From contig JAURDA010000004.1 of the NCBI GenBank assembly GCA_030828165.1, positions 1-64,000 of the forward strand: a stretch of DNA of 64,000 bases, in the 5' to 3' direction. The stretch is from Candidatus Poseidonia sp. GTDB taxonomy: Archaea; Thermoplasmatota; Poseidoniia; Poseidoniales; Poseidoniaceae. A program made the position numbers and the translations under genes. The notes below the pieces were generated by a model. The model was not told the origin of the DNA. It did no database searches and saw only the letters and a list, made by a program, of their open reading frames with translations. Positions within the stretch are counted from its first letter, which is position 1, and every line of letters begins with the position of its first letter. Shown piece after piece: positions 36,301 through 44,151 of the stretch.

Positions 36301-38769
36301 TCACCGCTCGTGCTGAGCGCCACCCCGCTTGACGGTACTGAACGCCATGCTGGCGCAGCCGGCGTCGGTCAACCCGTCTCCATCGTGGTCCAAGATTCGG
36401 TTGACCCTCCGCGGCAGTTGAACCTTCACTACTGGGTTGGGTGCAAAGCCAGCGAAGCCATCGGCTGTACGGATTACAACTTTGACGGGCTCCCCAACGA
36501 AGACGAGTACGAACTGGTCACCCTTTCCTCGCCTGAAACGCGAGCCGGTGGCCTCAACATCTTCGAAGGGCTCATTGACGATTCCATGCTCCTGCATCGA
36601 CAGCGGGTTTCGTTTTACGTCTCGGGTGAAGACGAGCAAAACAATCAGATCGCCATGGGCCAAGGACCCGTATGTCCCGCCTCGACCATCACCTGCGGCA
36701 ACCGCCCGGGTGAAGTGCTCCCCGATTGGGATGCAGATTTGGTCACCTACCACATTCGTCAAGAATTTGAACCTGAAGTTGACCTTGGGAACACGTCGAT
36801 CCTCGGTCACGATGACTACGCCCCCCTTCACCCCGGCATCCCCTACACTGCGCAGATCAAGTTGAGCGACACGAACGGATGGCAGGACATTCAGTATGTC
36901 CAAGTCGCCCTTGGAGGTGACTTCGATGACGACGAATCCTCGTTGTTCATTTCCCTCGCCGAAGGTCAAGACGGTCATCCAAAAGCGGTCATGACTCCGG
37001 GTTCGAGCAACATCGCTGTTTCCAACCTGTATTCGACGGTTTCACTGGAGGAAGGTGACGATTCCGTGGTGGTCATTCAAGCACGCTTCCAACTAACCTG
37101 GATGTTCCCCGAATCCTTTGACACAAACGGCGTGAGTCACTTCCTCCCCCGGGTCAAAGTCACCGACATGCCGTGCAACGACAACGAGGTGACGCCTTGT
37201 TTCGAGGTCATGGAAGGCATGGGCGACGATTGGTGGAGCCTTGACAACGATTTCCGCTTTGATACGGAAGCAGGTCACATTCGTGCCATCGAACTGAGGA
37301 ACAGCGAGAACCACTACAACGAAGAAAATTTCGAAACGATCATCGGTGCTGGCCAAGCCCTCCGGGTTTCCGGGCGGGTGCTGTTCTCGGAAGACGAAAC
37401 TCCGGCTCCTCCCGGTGCCTTTGACGTCGTGTTTGGGGATTTCCAAAACAACTGGAGAACCTCCACTCGCGAGGACGGTGACTTCAGTCTTGATTTGCTT
37501 GTTCCTTCGGTGCGTTCGGGCCGTTTGGACCTCCGTTTGAGCATGGACGATTTGCCCGGTTTGGCCGTTGACGAAAGCGAATTTTCGCCTCGGGTCCGCC
37601 TCGCCGTTGACAGTTCACGGCCCACCATCGACAGCATCTCCCTTGGCGGCGTGCCCGTTGGCTCCCCGTTATCGATTGGGGCTGCTGAGAACCTCGAGGT
37701 CATTCTTGTTACCAACGATGAAAACGGGTTTGACTTTGAGGAGGCCGCTGTGCTTCACTATCGCGTGAAGGCCGGTGAAGCCGAAATTTCTCGAGGCAGC
37801 GTTCTGCTCCCCGACATCACCAGTTTCGGTCAGGAATACTTCTGGAGCGGCAGATTGGATTTGACGGATGCGGGTGCAACGACGCTGTTGCCGTCGTACA
37901 CCGTTGACGTTTGGGTTTCGGGCTCGGACAAGGCAGGAAACCCCTTCAACACCGTCGACAATTCGATGATGGAACCGTTTGCTTCATGGCCGCTCGCTCT
38001 GCTGGGTCCCCGCATCGATTTGCAGCATGAAGCGTCCAGTCTTCAATGGGACATTCCGTCTCCGTACGAAGGCGAAACCGCAACGTTGTTCGTTGAAACC
38101 GAGAATCTGGGCGGTAGCGGTCAAGTTGAGTACGCTCTGCAAACCTTGGTCGAGGGTGGATTCTGGTCTACCGTTGAAATTGCAGGCGTTGAAGCGACGG
38201 CTGGAGCGACCCTCACGGCTGCCTTGCCGGTAACGCCTGTGGAAAGCGCCGGCTCCACCATTGAGTACCGGGTTTTGGTCTTGGTTGACGGCGTTGAAAT
38301 GGACCGTGCCACCGTTGCCTCGTTGTTCATCAAGGAAGAAACGGTTCGTGACGGCGAAGCGCTCACGCAACAACTCTCCAGCGATGTGTTCAGCGTGACG
38401 TTGTTCGTCATCGCCCTCGCCTCGGTTTCGTTCGGGATGTACGCTCTCGTGCTTCGTCGGCGCTTGCTCGCCCCTGAAACCGAGGAAGAACTCGCCGATC
38501 AAACCGATGTGGTCGTCGAGGAAATGGTCTCGGGCAAGACCGTCCCAACGCTTCAGGCTCCGCCCGTACCGCCTGCACCGTCAGGCCAAGTGCCGCCACC
38601 GCCTCCCGGTGCCAAAGCACCGCCTGCTCCTCAACAAGCACCGGCTGCGCCCGGTCCTGACCGAAGTTCACCTCCTCCGGTTCCTCCAACCGGCCTTCCC
38701 GAGGGTTGGACCCAAGCACAGTGGGACTCGTACGGCTGGAAGTACATCGACGCCCTCGCCAAGAAATGA
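33322..38769 (+). CDS. Giant type I membrane surface protein with proline-rich tail
   Basis: 1815 residues from ATG 33322. The signal peptide (TRGVFLLLVGLMFLTPLSPL) is followed by long beta-rich extracellular domains. Early Tyr/Ser/Trp-rich blocks around residues 230-500 look like a propeller or jelly-roll region. The later part has fibronectin/Ig-like modules with Asp-rich loops. One TM (VTLFVIALASVSFGMYALVL, about 1690-1712) precedes a cytoplasmic tail of about 100 residues. The tail has an acidic part, a Pro-rich part (PPPPPGAKAPPAPQQ) and a terminal LPEGWTQAQWDSYGWKYID motif. The gene follows the TSP3 protein gene by 62 bp and precedes a small helical protein by 13 bp. It may anchor the otherwise unanchored TSP3 protein, which is a guess from position. 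No enzyme motif is seen. Confidence 0.85.
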   Translation: MQSGGQHTIGTRGVFLLLVGLMFLTPLSPLANMTALDAEAAPGTRHVYLFKDGSTEHIALYQGANPDLGAMVELPRGALVTDVTMTLSGASATGWSQVVADDRVHWVRGAESGTDDRSGDLTLALSNVSRNFLPHGNDAYIHPNSDAWLDNGSYALRQPHTSNATETLFSQQLTKTSSSFMAQSQGAILKHHDWLFLSTWSSSTFHNVVERLYPNNATRESVITLEQASCTLPQKHSSSYYAYYGFRDWTVTDDERLFGILSGYRYSYGSTAPVNYHRVMEMDISRDDTWTCIDSYDISPSVGEYTGIAYDRDTGKVWVAHNAMNRLYAYDFAGDGTSTYTRSQEFYTYTSSSSSTWECGGSTSNNQKQMLRGLEVNGSTFYMRCQKDYYYNDRDQLEAWSVSGSSSALIPESTVRQISRLGYGLQFDGERFVTVDCGYSTWSGATLYYREFGTGWLYETTPSPGTTTWYGDVIQTGDPVLAANVQTYWSAASIGDRVDYWVSADNGTHWEQVESNSTIHFDYPGTELVWKAQLIGSTAVSWWVDMDYATAYSSQGDWTSPYFNTGTKVGKVRPQWTADVPAGTTLTVQVSNDNGTTWLDATNNAETSFSTEAAGNTLRYAVVMGTNDATKTPKLDRFVLEYEEGYPDRPMLDIGGDGTYDWESDIFLNESSVVASDDSPVGEIVKRAPTLVDAFNDHIPENGDGMVTVPIGVKAASAGRVKISNIDITYAMQTRAVDASFEGGLAAPDGIYRNFITRVAPGDEVDRVTKAVIAIDHTYGENPSFNWERGDVCSVNSDGGGIVVFDVTNCTSTVDANDVVSIWMPTKVNWSWNDEASTEAIISVEDDLGPSVTQWMTSDMELVVENDIQLDGLRVWEETGRQLYPMDWVRGGFNLSFSGSIHFQDSQLMPPAGSFSLRVIGQNVTFDGDPMGEPMVLYEEVNPAFGAYNMTFTSPIESAPGGMIFYVQAVDLENGSTFTNPNYNSIRLILDGNSPLVLSATPLDGTERHAGAAGVGQPVSIVVQDSVDPPRQLNLHYWVGCKASEAIGCTDYNFDGLPNEDEYELVTLSSPETRAGGLNIFEGLIDDSMLLHRQRVSFYVSGEDEQNNQIAMGQGPVCPASTITCGNRPGEVLPDWDADLVTYHIRQEFEPEVDLGNTSILGHDDYAPLHPGIPYTAQIKLSDTNGWQDIQYVQVALGGDFDDDESSLFISLAEGQDGHPKAVMTPGSSNIAVSNLYSTVSLEEGDDSVVVIQARFQLTWMFPESFDTNGVSHFLPRVKVTDMPCNDNEVTPCFEVMEGMGDDWWSLDNDFRFDTEAGHIRAIELRNSENHYNEENFETIIGAGQALRVSGRVLFSEDETPAPPGAFDVVFGDFQNNWRTSTREDGDFSLDLLVPSVRSGRLDLRLSMDDLPGLAVDESEFSPRVRLAVDSSRPTIDSISLGGVPVGSPLSIGAAENLEVILVTNDENGFDFEEAAVLHYRVKAGEAEISRGSVLLPDITSFGQEYFWSGRLDLTDAGATTLLPSYTVDVWVSGSDKAGNPFNTVDNSMMEPFASWPLALLGPRIDLQHEASSLQWDIPSPYEGETATLFVETENLGGSGQVEYALQTLVEGGFWSTVEIAGVEATAGATLTAALPVTPVESAGSTIEYRVLVLVDGVEMDRATVASLFIKEETVRDGEALTQQLSSDVFSVTLFVIALASVSFGMYALVLRRRLLAPETEEELADQTDVVVEEMVSGKTVPTLQAPPVPPAPSGQVPPPPPGAKAPPAPQQAPAAPGPDRSSPPPVPPTGLPEGWTQAQWDSYGWKYIDALAKK

Positions 38770-38782
38770 GGATTGATTCAGC

Positions 38783-39223
38783 GTGGTTGACACCCCTGTT
38801 GACGGCATGGTCACCTTGCAGGAGCGTACCGTGAACTTGGTGAATCAACTCAACATGCCGCTGGTTGAAGTGTCCTTGGTTCTTGCCCGCCACATCAATC
38901 GGCTCATGCAAACGTTGACCGAGCATCTTGACGCCACCAATCAGTCAGCGAGCGAACGCGTTACACGTCCGTGGCCTCTAGATGTTGAGGCGGCGGCTTC
39001 TTCGTCGAATTTCTCGCTTGACAAGGTCATGGACATCGTCGACCAGCAACGAATGGACATTCTGGATACGCTTATTCGCGTCACCTTGGTTGAAATCAAC
39101 GCCTCGGTCATCGACGCCCTGCTCGCTCTCCGGGCTTGGGAACACCTCGCTCGTACGCAGCTGGCGCTTGCAACCGGACCGGGGCAGTTGTTCTCTCCGT
39201 TGGAGATTCCAGAAGACTGGTGA
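38783..39223 (+). CDS. Small helical protein of unknown function
   Basis: 146 residues from a GTG at 38783, 13 bp after the stop of the giant surface protein. The sequence is almost all amphipathic helix (LQERTVNLVNQLNMPLVEV, DKVMDIVDQQRMDILDTLI), with no signal peptide, no convincing TM and no cysteines. It therefore appears cytoplasmic or peripheral and may form a helical bundle or coiled-coil dimer. I recognise no family. The tight spacing suggests co-translation with the giant surface protein, whose cytoplasmic tail it could contact; this is speculation. The metalloprotease gene starts 38 bp downstream. Confidence 0.7.
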   Translation: MVDTPVDGMVTLQERTVNLVNQLNMPLVEVSLVLARHINRLMQTLTEHLDATNQSASERVTRPWPLDVEAAASSSNFSLDKVMDIVDQQRMDILDTLIRVTLVEINASVIDALLALRAWEHLARTQLALATGPGQLFSPLEIPEDW

Positions 39224-39260
39224 ACAAGGACTTCAAAAACGAGGGCGGCGAGGTCGTGTC

Positions 39261-40049
39261 ATGACCCATGCCCGTGGAACGGCCCTCGTGCTCGTGACGC
39301 TGGTGTTGTTGGTGCCGGCCTCAGGCTGCTTGGGCGAAGATGGGCTGCAGGTTTTCCCCGAAAAGAAAGGCGTTCCCGGCGGCCTTACTTTGGCGTGTTT
39401 GCGGGACGCTTCGTTCACGTCGATGGTGATTGAAATCGACCACGCCCCCGGTTACCGGCCGTACACGAGTTCCACGGACCTTTTGGTGGAGCGGTTGGAA
39501 CAAGTTTGTGAAAAACCCGGAGGCATCCGCATTCAATACAACGAGGTGGCGTTTGGAGAACAGGCTTCATGGAGCGCCCAAGATGTTCGCGACGAAGGTT
39601 GGGAGAACAAGGACGCCTCTCCCATGGACGGGAACACGCTTCAATGGCAGATCCTCTTCCCAGAGGGGACCTACGAAGACGAGAGTGTTCTCGGTGTCGC
39701 CGTCGATGCATCGACCATGGCGCTTTTCAGCGATGCGATTGAGGAGGCTGACGGCCTGTTTGGCCGACCTTCCGTTGAAGACGTTGAGAACAGCGTCATC
39801 GTCCACGAGGCAGGCCACCTGCTCGGTTTGGTTAACCTCGTCTACACCTCTCCCGTGAATCACGAAGATCCGGATCACCCGGGGCACTCAAGCAACGACG
39901 ATTCGGTGATGTATTGGGCCATTGAATCCACGGGACTGGTGAATTTCATCACGGGCGACCTTCCAACGGCGTTTGATGACGATGATTTGGCGGATCTTGC
40001 AGGTTTGGCGAGCGGGGACATCCCGGTTCGAGATCAACTCTGGCCTTGA
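39261..40049 (+). CDS. Lipoprotein zinc metalloprotease (metzincin-like)
   Basis: 262 residues from ATG 39261; the longer open frame upstream overlaps the preceding gene and is not used. A short hydrophobic leader ends in a lipobox-like VPASGCLG, so the protein is probably lipid-anchored outside the cell. The zinc site is HEAGHLLGLVN (H182, E183, H186). The eleventh position is Asn, not the His or Asp of classical metzincins. A downstream His cluster (NHEDPDHPGH, residues 200-209) and SVMYW, which looks like the Met-turn, could supply the third ligand. This layout resembles a family of archaeal and bacterial membrane metalloproteases with HExxHxxGLVN. It ends 16 nt inside the convergent small membrane protein gene. 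Confidence 0.8.
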   Translation: MTHARGTALVLVTLVLLVPASGCLGEDGLQVFPEKKGVPGGLTLACLRDASFTSMVIEIDHAPGYRPYTSSTDLLVERLEQVCEKPGGIRIQYNEVAFGEQASWSAQDVRDEGWENKDASPMDGNTLQWQILFPEGTYEDESVLGVAVDASTMALFSDAIEEADGLFGRPSVEDVENSVIVHEAGHLLGLVNLVYTSPVNHEDPDHPGHSSNDDSVMYWAIESTGLVNFITGDLPTAFDDDDLADLAGLASGDIPVRDQLWP

Positions 40050-40369
40050 CCCATCCCTGCCACGGCGTCCCGCCAGGCATCGAAGATGGACCAGACGTAG
40101 AGCAGAACCCAGAGAACGATGGTGAGCGCCAACGGAATTTGCAACAAACTCCAGTCCGTTGCTCGCTGATGTTGTCGGTTGAAATGTTGGCCGAGGAACA
40201 GGAACGGCACCGCGGCGAGAAGGGCTGCAATCAGCGGTCTCAGGGCGCCCCACATGCCTACGCCAAAGGTGATTTCACGCCAAATCTCTCGAAGAATTCG
40301 GGTGCCGAGAAACCCTCCCTCGTTGGCGTTGGAATCCGGGCTGAGTTGGACCACCAATTCCTCTTCCAT
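40034..40369 (-). CDS. Small two-TM membrane protein
   Basis: 111 residues from ATG 40369. A soluble N-terminus of about 40 residues is followed by two hydrophobic segments (LRPLIAALLAAVPFLFLG and IPLALTIVLWVLLYVWSIF). The sequence ends in DAWRDAVAGMGQG. The WSIFDAWRDA ending recalls small archaeal membrane proteins of unknown role. The gene converges with the metalloprotease (16-nt overlap of stop regions) and is divergent from the pyroglutamyl-peptidase fusion with a gap of about 90 bp. No function can be assigned. Confidence 0.7.
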   Translation of the reverse strand: MEEELVVQLSPDSNANEGGFLGTRILREIWREITFGVGMWGALRPLIAALLAAVPFLFLGQHFNRQHQRATDWSLLQIPLALTIVLWVLLYVWSIFDAWRDAVAGMGQGQS

Positions 40370-40455
40370 GGACTGTGCTCGTCGTGCTCATTTGTGAACT
40401 TGGCGCATGGAAGCGGGGGGATTGGATGAAAAACCCCTGCCTTGATGGCCGTTCA

Positions 40456-41532
40456 ATGTCGGTCAAATCCGTTCTTGTCACGGGTTTTGAACCGTTTGGG
40501 GGTCACACCAAGAACGTCAGCGCTGAAGTGGCGAGACGGTTGAGCGACCTCACGGAAATTGTGCATCCGTGGACGGGAACATCGGTTCCAGTTTCGGTAA
40601 CCATGGATGTCTTGAGCGTTGACCGAAAAGGTGCATGCAAAACAGCTGCGCGTATACGAAACGGGGAGACGTACGATGCCATCCTGCACCTCGGCCTTTG
40701 TGAGCGGTGCGAACATCCGCAAATCGAACGCTTGGCCAGAGATCGAATGGACATGCGAATACCGGACAACCTCGGTCGTCAAGTCCGTGAAACGCCGTTG
40801 GACGGAGAGGGGGATAGGGGCATTTGGGTTGACCCTTCTCGTTGGCCAGCCAACGCCTTCAACGTGCCTTTTCACCTGTCGACCAACGCAGGAGCCTACT
40901 TGTGCAACGAGACGTTCTTTGAAACGCTCAAATCGCTCGGTGAAACCACCCAAAAGCCTCTGCCCCCGCCTTGCGTATTTGTTCATCTCCCCGATGCTCA
41001 CCGTTTGCCGGTCGAAGCAAGCACGGCGTTCTCACAACACGTGCTGGCCTTCCTTCTTCATCCAACGCCGAATGTCCCTGTCCATGTCGTTGCTGGCTAC
41101 CTTTCGGATGGCATGGGCAAGCACCTCATTGCGAAACGAAGTCCGGGTGAATTTGACGCCGGGTCATGGGAATTTCCCGGCGGGAAAATTGAGGCAGGTG
41201 AGTCGTGGGCAGCGTCCGTTGAGCGTGAACTTCGTGAAGAATTGAGACTTGATGTCACTGGCCGTCACCTTCTCGGCACGGTGGTGCGAGATGTCGGCAC
41301 GACCACCTATGCGGTGCATCTTGTTCGTTGCGATTGGTCCGGGGCGTTGGACCGGCTCGCCCTCGATGTCCACGATGCCGTTGCGTGGGTGAATCTCACG
41401 GACAGCGACCGACCTTGGGCGGGTCGGGATGCCGAATTTCATTCGCTGATCTGCGACTTGACTCACAACCAGGTTGAGGCGTCTCCGTCCTCGGTCATCG
41501 CTCGTTCATCGTTGATGGAACGCGGGACCTGA
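40456..41532 (+). CDS. Pyroglutamyl peptidase I (C15) fused to a Nudix hydrolase
   Basis: 358 residues from ATG 40456 (SVKSVLVTGFEPFGG, the usual C15 start); ATG 40426 is in frame. Residues 1-205 are a pyroglutamyl peptidase: GFEPFGG at the start, catalytic C150 in NAGAYLCNETFF and H177 in FVHLPDAHR. The Glu loop (CERCEHPQIERLARDRMDM) is divergent from the canonical GGRxxIxxERxAxN. Residues about 215-340 are a Nudix domain of MutT type. Its box begins at G243 and has E249, R257, E258, E261 and E262 in the exact Gx5Ex7RExxEE spacing. The first domain would remove N-terminal pyroglutamate; the second would clean damaged nucleotides or hydrolyse another diphosphate. The 3' end overlaps the antisense UPF0201 gene by 70 bp. 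Confidence 0.88.
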   Translation: MSVKSVLVTGFEPFGGHTKNVSAEVARRLSDLTEIVHPWTGTSVPVSVTMDVLSVDRKGACKTAARIRNGETYDAILHLGLCERCEHPQIERLARDRMDMRIPDNLGRQVRETPLDGEGDRGIWVDPSRWPANAFNVPFHLSTNAGAYLCNETFFETLKSLGETTQKPLPPPCVFVHLPDAHRLPVEASTAFSQHVLAFLLHPTPNVPVHVVAGYLSDGMGKHLIAKRSPGEFDAGSWEFPGGKIEAGESWAASVERELREELRLDVTGRHLLGTVVRDVGTTTYAVHLVRCDWSGALDRLALDVHDAVAWVNLTDSDRPWAGRDAEFHSLICDLTHNQVEASPSSVIARSSLMERGT

Positions 41533-41978
41533 CTTCGGCCGGGATGCCAAGTTGCCGCTTGGAGCCACTCGTCCAGTCCGTTGCCCTCAATGGCGACGGT
41601 GAACACGCCGCCGAGCGGTGCTTCCCCCGGAATGGGGAAGGCAATTTTTCCAGCCAGAGCCGCAAGCCGAGAGATGGTGAATTCGGTTTTGTCCCCTTGC
41701 AGTCCTCCCGCTATGGCGTCCAGAGCCGTATCGAGGATTCGCTGTTCGTGGAGCAAATGGAGGAAGGTTTTGAGAGAGACGCTCTCGAAGGACCAATCCA
41801 CGTTTGAGGCCTTTCCAAAGACGGGTTCGGGTGTTTCTTGCCCTCCGCCTGCTTCGGGGAACACGTTGAGAAGGGCGGTCGTCACTTGAATCGGAGAGTC
41901 GGCTCCCCGAAGTTGCGTTGAAACCACGACGGAAAATCCCTCCCCAACCCCGCTGAGACGGAGCCGTTGGTCAACCAT
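41463..41978 (-). CDS. UPF0201 family protein
   Basis: 171 residues, somewhat longer than the usual 135-150. The conserved block is clear: HEQRILDTALDAIAGGLQG, then TEFTISRLAALAGKIAF and a PLGGVFTVAIEG segment. These match the archaeal UPF0201 pattern (RQRILDTAR...G..G...F.LNKQAA..G.V.F...PLGPI). The biochemical role is not known; an RNA- or nucleotide-linked function has been suggested for the family because of its fold and conservation in archaea. The last 30 or so residues after DEWLQAATW are an extra tail. They run antisense to the tail of the Nudix fusion gene. The gene is divergent from the glycosyltransferase (65-bp gap). Confidence 0.85.
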   Translation of the reverse strand: MVDQRLRLSGVGEGFSVVVSTQLRGADSPIQVTTALLNVFPEAGGGQETPEPVFGKASNVDWSFESVSLKTFLHLLHEQRILDTALDAIAGGLQGDKTEFTISRLAALAGKIAFPIPGEAPLGGVFTVAIEGNGLDEWLQAATWHPGRSQVPRSINDERAMTEDGDASTWL

Positions 41979-42043
41979 GCTCCCGGGAGAGGGCCGTAGG
42001 CCAAGAAGGTAGGGGTCAAGGGAAAAACGAGCGAAGGGGTGAA

Positions 42044-43105
42044 GTGAACATTGCCTACCCCGATGGCATGAATGACGAGCGGAGCCCTTCGGTGGCGACC
42101 GTCATTCCCGTTTACAACGAGGCGGAGCACATTGAGGCCTGCCTCCACGGACTTCTCCATCAAACACTTGCTCCATCAGAACACATGATTCTCGTTCTTG
42201 ATGGCGGCTCAAGCGACGGAACCGTCGCCAAGGTGGAGGCCTTCATCGCCTGTTTTTGCGGGCCCGAATATCCGACCCTTCAACTCATGAACAACCCCGG
42301 AAGGACCGTCCCGCATGCACGAAACCTTGCCCTTGAGCATCTTCCCCAATCGGTGCGGTTCCTCGTTGAGATGATCGGACACGCAGAAGTTCAACCCGAC
42401 CATCTCGAGAAACGTTTGGAGAGTTGGAGTCAGTGCACATCCATGGCGTCACGTCCGCTCGCCGGCGTTGGTGTTCGCGTGGTGGCCTCCGAGGCAGAGG
42501 AAGGTCCGGTTTCCCGATGGATTGAGTCGGTCCTCGCCTCCAAGATCGGGCAAAGCGGCGGTCAATTCAGTCCGTTTTCTCGAACGGAGCCAACCGATGT
42601 TCCGGCGTTCGTGATGCACGATCGCACCGCGCTCGAGGCCGTGAACGGATGGGATGCATCGTTTATCACCAGCCAGGACAGCGAACTTTCCATGCGACTC
42701 GTGAAAGCCGGCTACGGTCTTTACCGAACGCCTGAGCCGGCCGTCGCTATGCACAAGCGGTCGACGCTTGGCCAATGGTGGCGTATGGGTCACCGGTACG
42801 GTTTTTGGCGAACCAAGGTGCTGATGCGTCACCCACGGCGTGCACGATGGCAGGAGTTCCTTCCTTGGTTTGGCTTTCTTGCGACGTTGGGCTTGCTTCT
42901 CAACGGTGCTGTGTTTTGGTGGGCGCTCCCTGCCGCTTACGGCGGCGTCCTGTTCGTTCTTGCCTTCGTCAACGCGTTTGCACACCGTTCCCTCGCAAGT
43001 CTGTTTGGCGTGCCGCTCTGCTTCGTCATGCTGCACACGAGTTTTTCCATCGGTTTGGTGGACGGTCTTCTCCGCAAAGGGCGTCTGCCTCGTGACCGTG
43101 GTTGA
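42044..43105 (+). CDS. Family 2 glycosyltransferase (ExoA-like), membrane-anchored
   Basis: 353 residues from GTG 42044; ATG 42068 is an alternative, and neither has an ideal ribosome site. The GT-A nucleotide-binding start TVIPVYNEAEHIEACLHGLL and VLDGGSSDGT are standard GT2. Further on, GWDASFITSQDSELSMRLV gives the acceptor-side ED/QD motif, and GQWWRMGHRYGFWRTKVL follows. The metal-binding position usually read as DxD or DAH in ExoA-type proteins is here EMIGHAEVQPDHLE, so the first Asp appears replaced. The C-terminus has two to three TM segments. It may build the glycan used by AglB or another envelope polysaccharide, on the inner face of the membrane. It is not adjacent to other glycan genes. 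Confidence 0.85.
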   Translation: MNIAYPDGMNDERSPSVATVIPVYNEAEHIEACLHGLLHQTLAPSEHMILVLDGGSSDGTVAKVEAFIACFCGPEYPTLQLMNNPGRTVPHARNLALEHLPQSVRFLVEMIGHAEVQPDHLEKRLESWSQCTSMASRPLAGVGVRVVASEAEEGPVSRWIESVLASKIGQSGGQFSPFSRTEPTDVPAFVMHDRTALEAVNGWDASFITSQDSELSMRLVKAGYGLYRTPEPAVAMHKRSTLGQWWRMGHRYGFWRTKVLMRHPRRARWQEFLPWFGFLATLGLLLNGAVFWWALPAAYGGVLFVLAFVNAFAHRSLASLFGVPLCFVMLHTSFSIGLVDGLLRKGRLPRDRG

Positions 43106-43141
43106 GAACAACCACCCAATAGATACATCAGCGACGGGACC

Positions 43142-44095
43142 ATGAACAGGGTGAACATCATGAGTGAAACACGACGCATGACCTCTCGCGGTTTGAGCGT
43201 CTTGCCCCTACTCTTGATGGGCGTGACCCATCTCTCTCTCCCACCTCTCCAATCGATGTTTGACCTTGAACCCCGGCTGATGTACGGGTACTACGGCGTT
43301 GCCCTCGTTCTTGGCGTTGTGCTTTTCCGACGGTCTGGCGTTGTCAAAGACCACGAATACAACCGATCGAAAGCCATGAAAAAAATCCGGCATGTCTACG
43401 AGGCTGAAGCCCGAGGTGTATGGGAAACCAACGCCCCCCTCGATCCCAACATGGATGCGAAAACACAGGCGAACATGTCGAAGTCTGTTGGCGAATTCTC
43501 GGGTGAGGGTGCCGAAATTGAACTCCCGGACGATGAGCAGGTGGAGGTGAGGATGTTGTCGGAAGCGGCTCACGTTGTCAAGGCAAATGCCCGTGTTTCC
43601 GGAGAAGCCTCCTTTGACGATGACCCCACGGGAGGAACGGTTGGGGCAACCCGAAACGTGGGCCCCATGGACCGCTTTTTGGATGCTTTGTTCGGCTTTT
43701 TCGGTCGCGATAGCCGTGCTGAACGCGAAGCTCAAAGGCGACGACGTCTTGAACAGGCGGCCTCAAATTCACCCGTGCTTGCTCAACGGCCGGTCGCCCC
43801 TCTGCGCTTCAACAAAACCGATGACTCAAGTGAGGTCAACATGGTATCGATGAGCGATGAAGGCGGTGTTGAGACGGTCATCTCTTCAACGGGCATGGAA
43901 AAAGAGGTCCCGATGCTTGGTGGGCAGGAGCCTCAACCCAGCCAAATGCAAGAATCCTTGGAGAGCATGGCCATGATGGGTCAAGCCCCGTCCTCTTCCA
44001 ACACCTTTGCGACAGCAGGCCCTCAATGCCGCGGCTGCAGTTCGCCGGTCTCTCCAACCGAACGGTTCTGCCCGCATTGCGGGTTGGACCTCTGA
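43142..44095 (+). CDS. Membrane protein with C-terminal zinc ribbon
   Basis: 317 residues. Two hydrophobic segments at about 17-37 and 47-62 form a hairpin, followed by a long polar, low-complexity cytoplasmic part (Met/Ser/Glu/Gln rich). The last 25 residues are a zinc ribbon (CRGCSSPVSPTERFCPHCG, four cysteines as two CxxC pairs). Such membrane-tethered zinc-ribbon proteins are common in archaea but rarely characterised. A short SD-like region precedes ATG 43142; ATG 43160 (MSETRR) is also possible. It lies 36 bp after the glycosyltransferase and 56 bp before dnaJ, all on the same strand. Confidence 0.75.
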   Translation: MNRVNIMSETRRMTSRGLSVLPLLLMGVTHLSLPPLQSMFDLEPRLMYGYYGVALVLGVVLFRRSGVVKDHEYNRSKAMKKIRHVYEAEARGVWETNAPLDPNMDAKTQANMSKSVGEFSGEGAEIELPDDEQVEVRMLSEAAHVVKANARVSGEASFDDDPTGGTVGATRNVGPMDRFLDALFGFFGRDSRAEREAQRRRRLEQAASNSPVLAQRPVAPLRFNKTDDSSEVNMVSMSDEGGVETVISSTGMEKEVPMLGGQEPQPSQMQESLESMAMMGQAPSSSNTFATAGPQCRGCSSPVSPTERFCPHCGLDL

Positions 44096-44151
44096 AGCGA
44101 AGCGTGAGGTTGAAAGCGGGCCCCTCGTCGTAGCAAGCGGAGACGAAGGCG

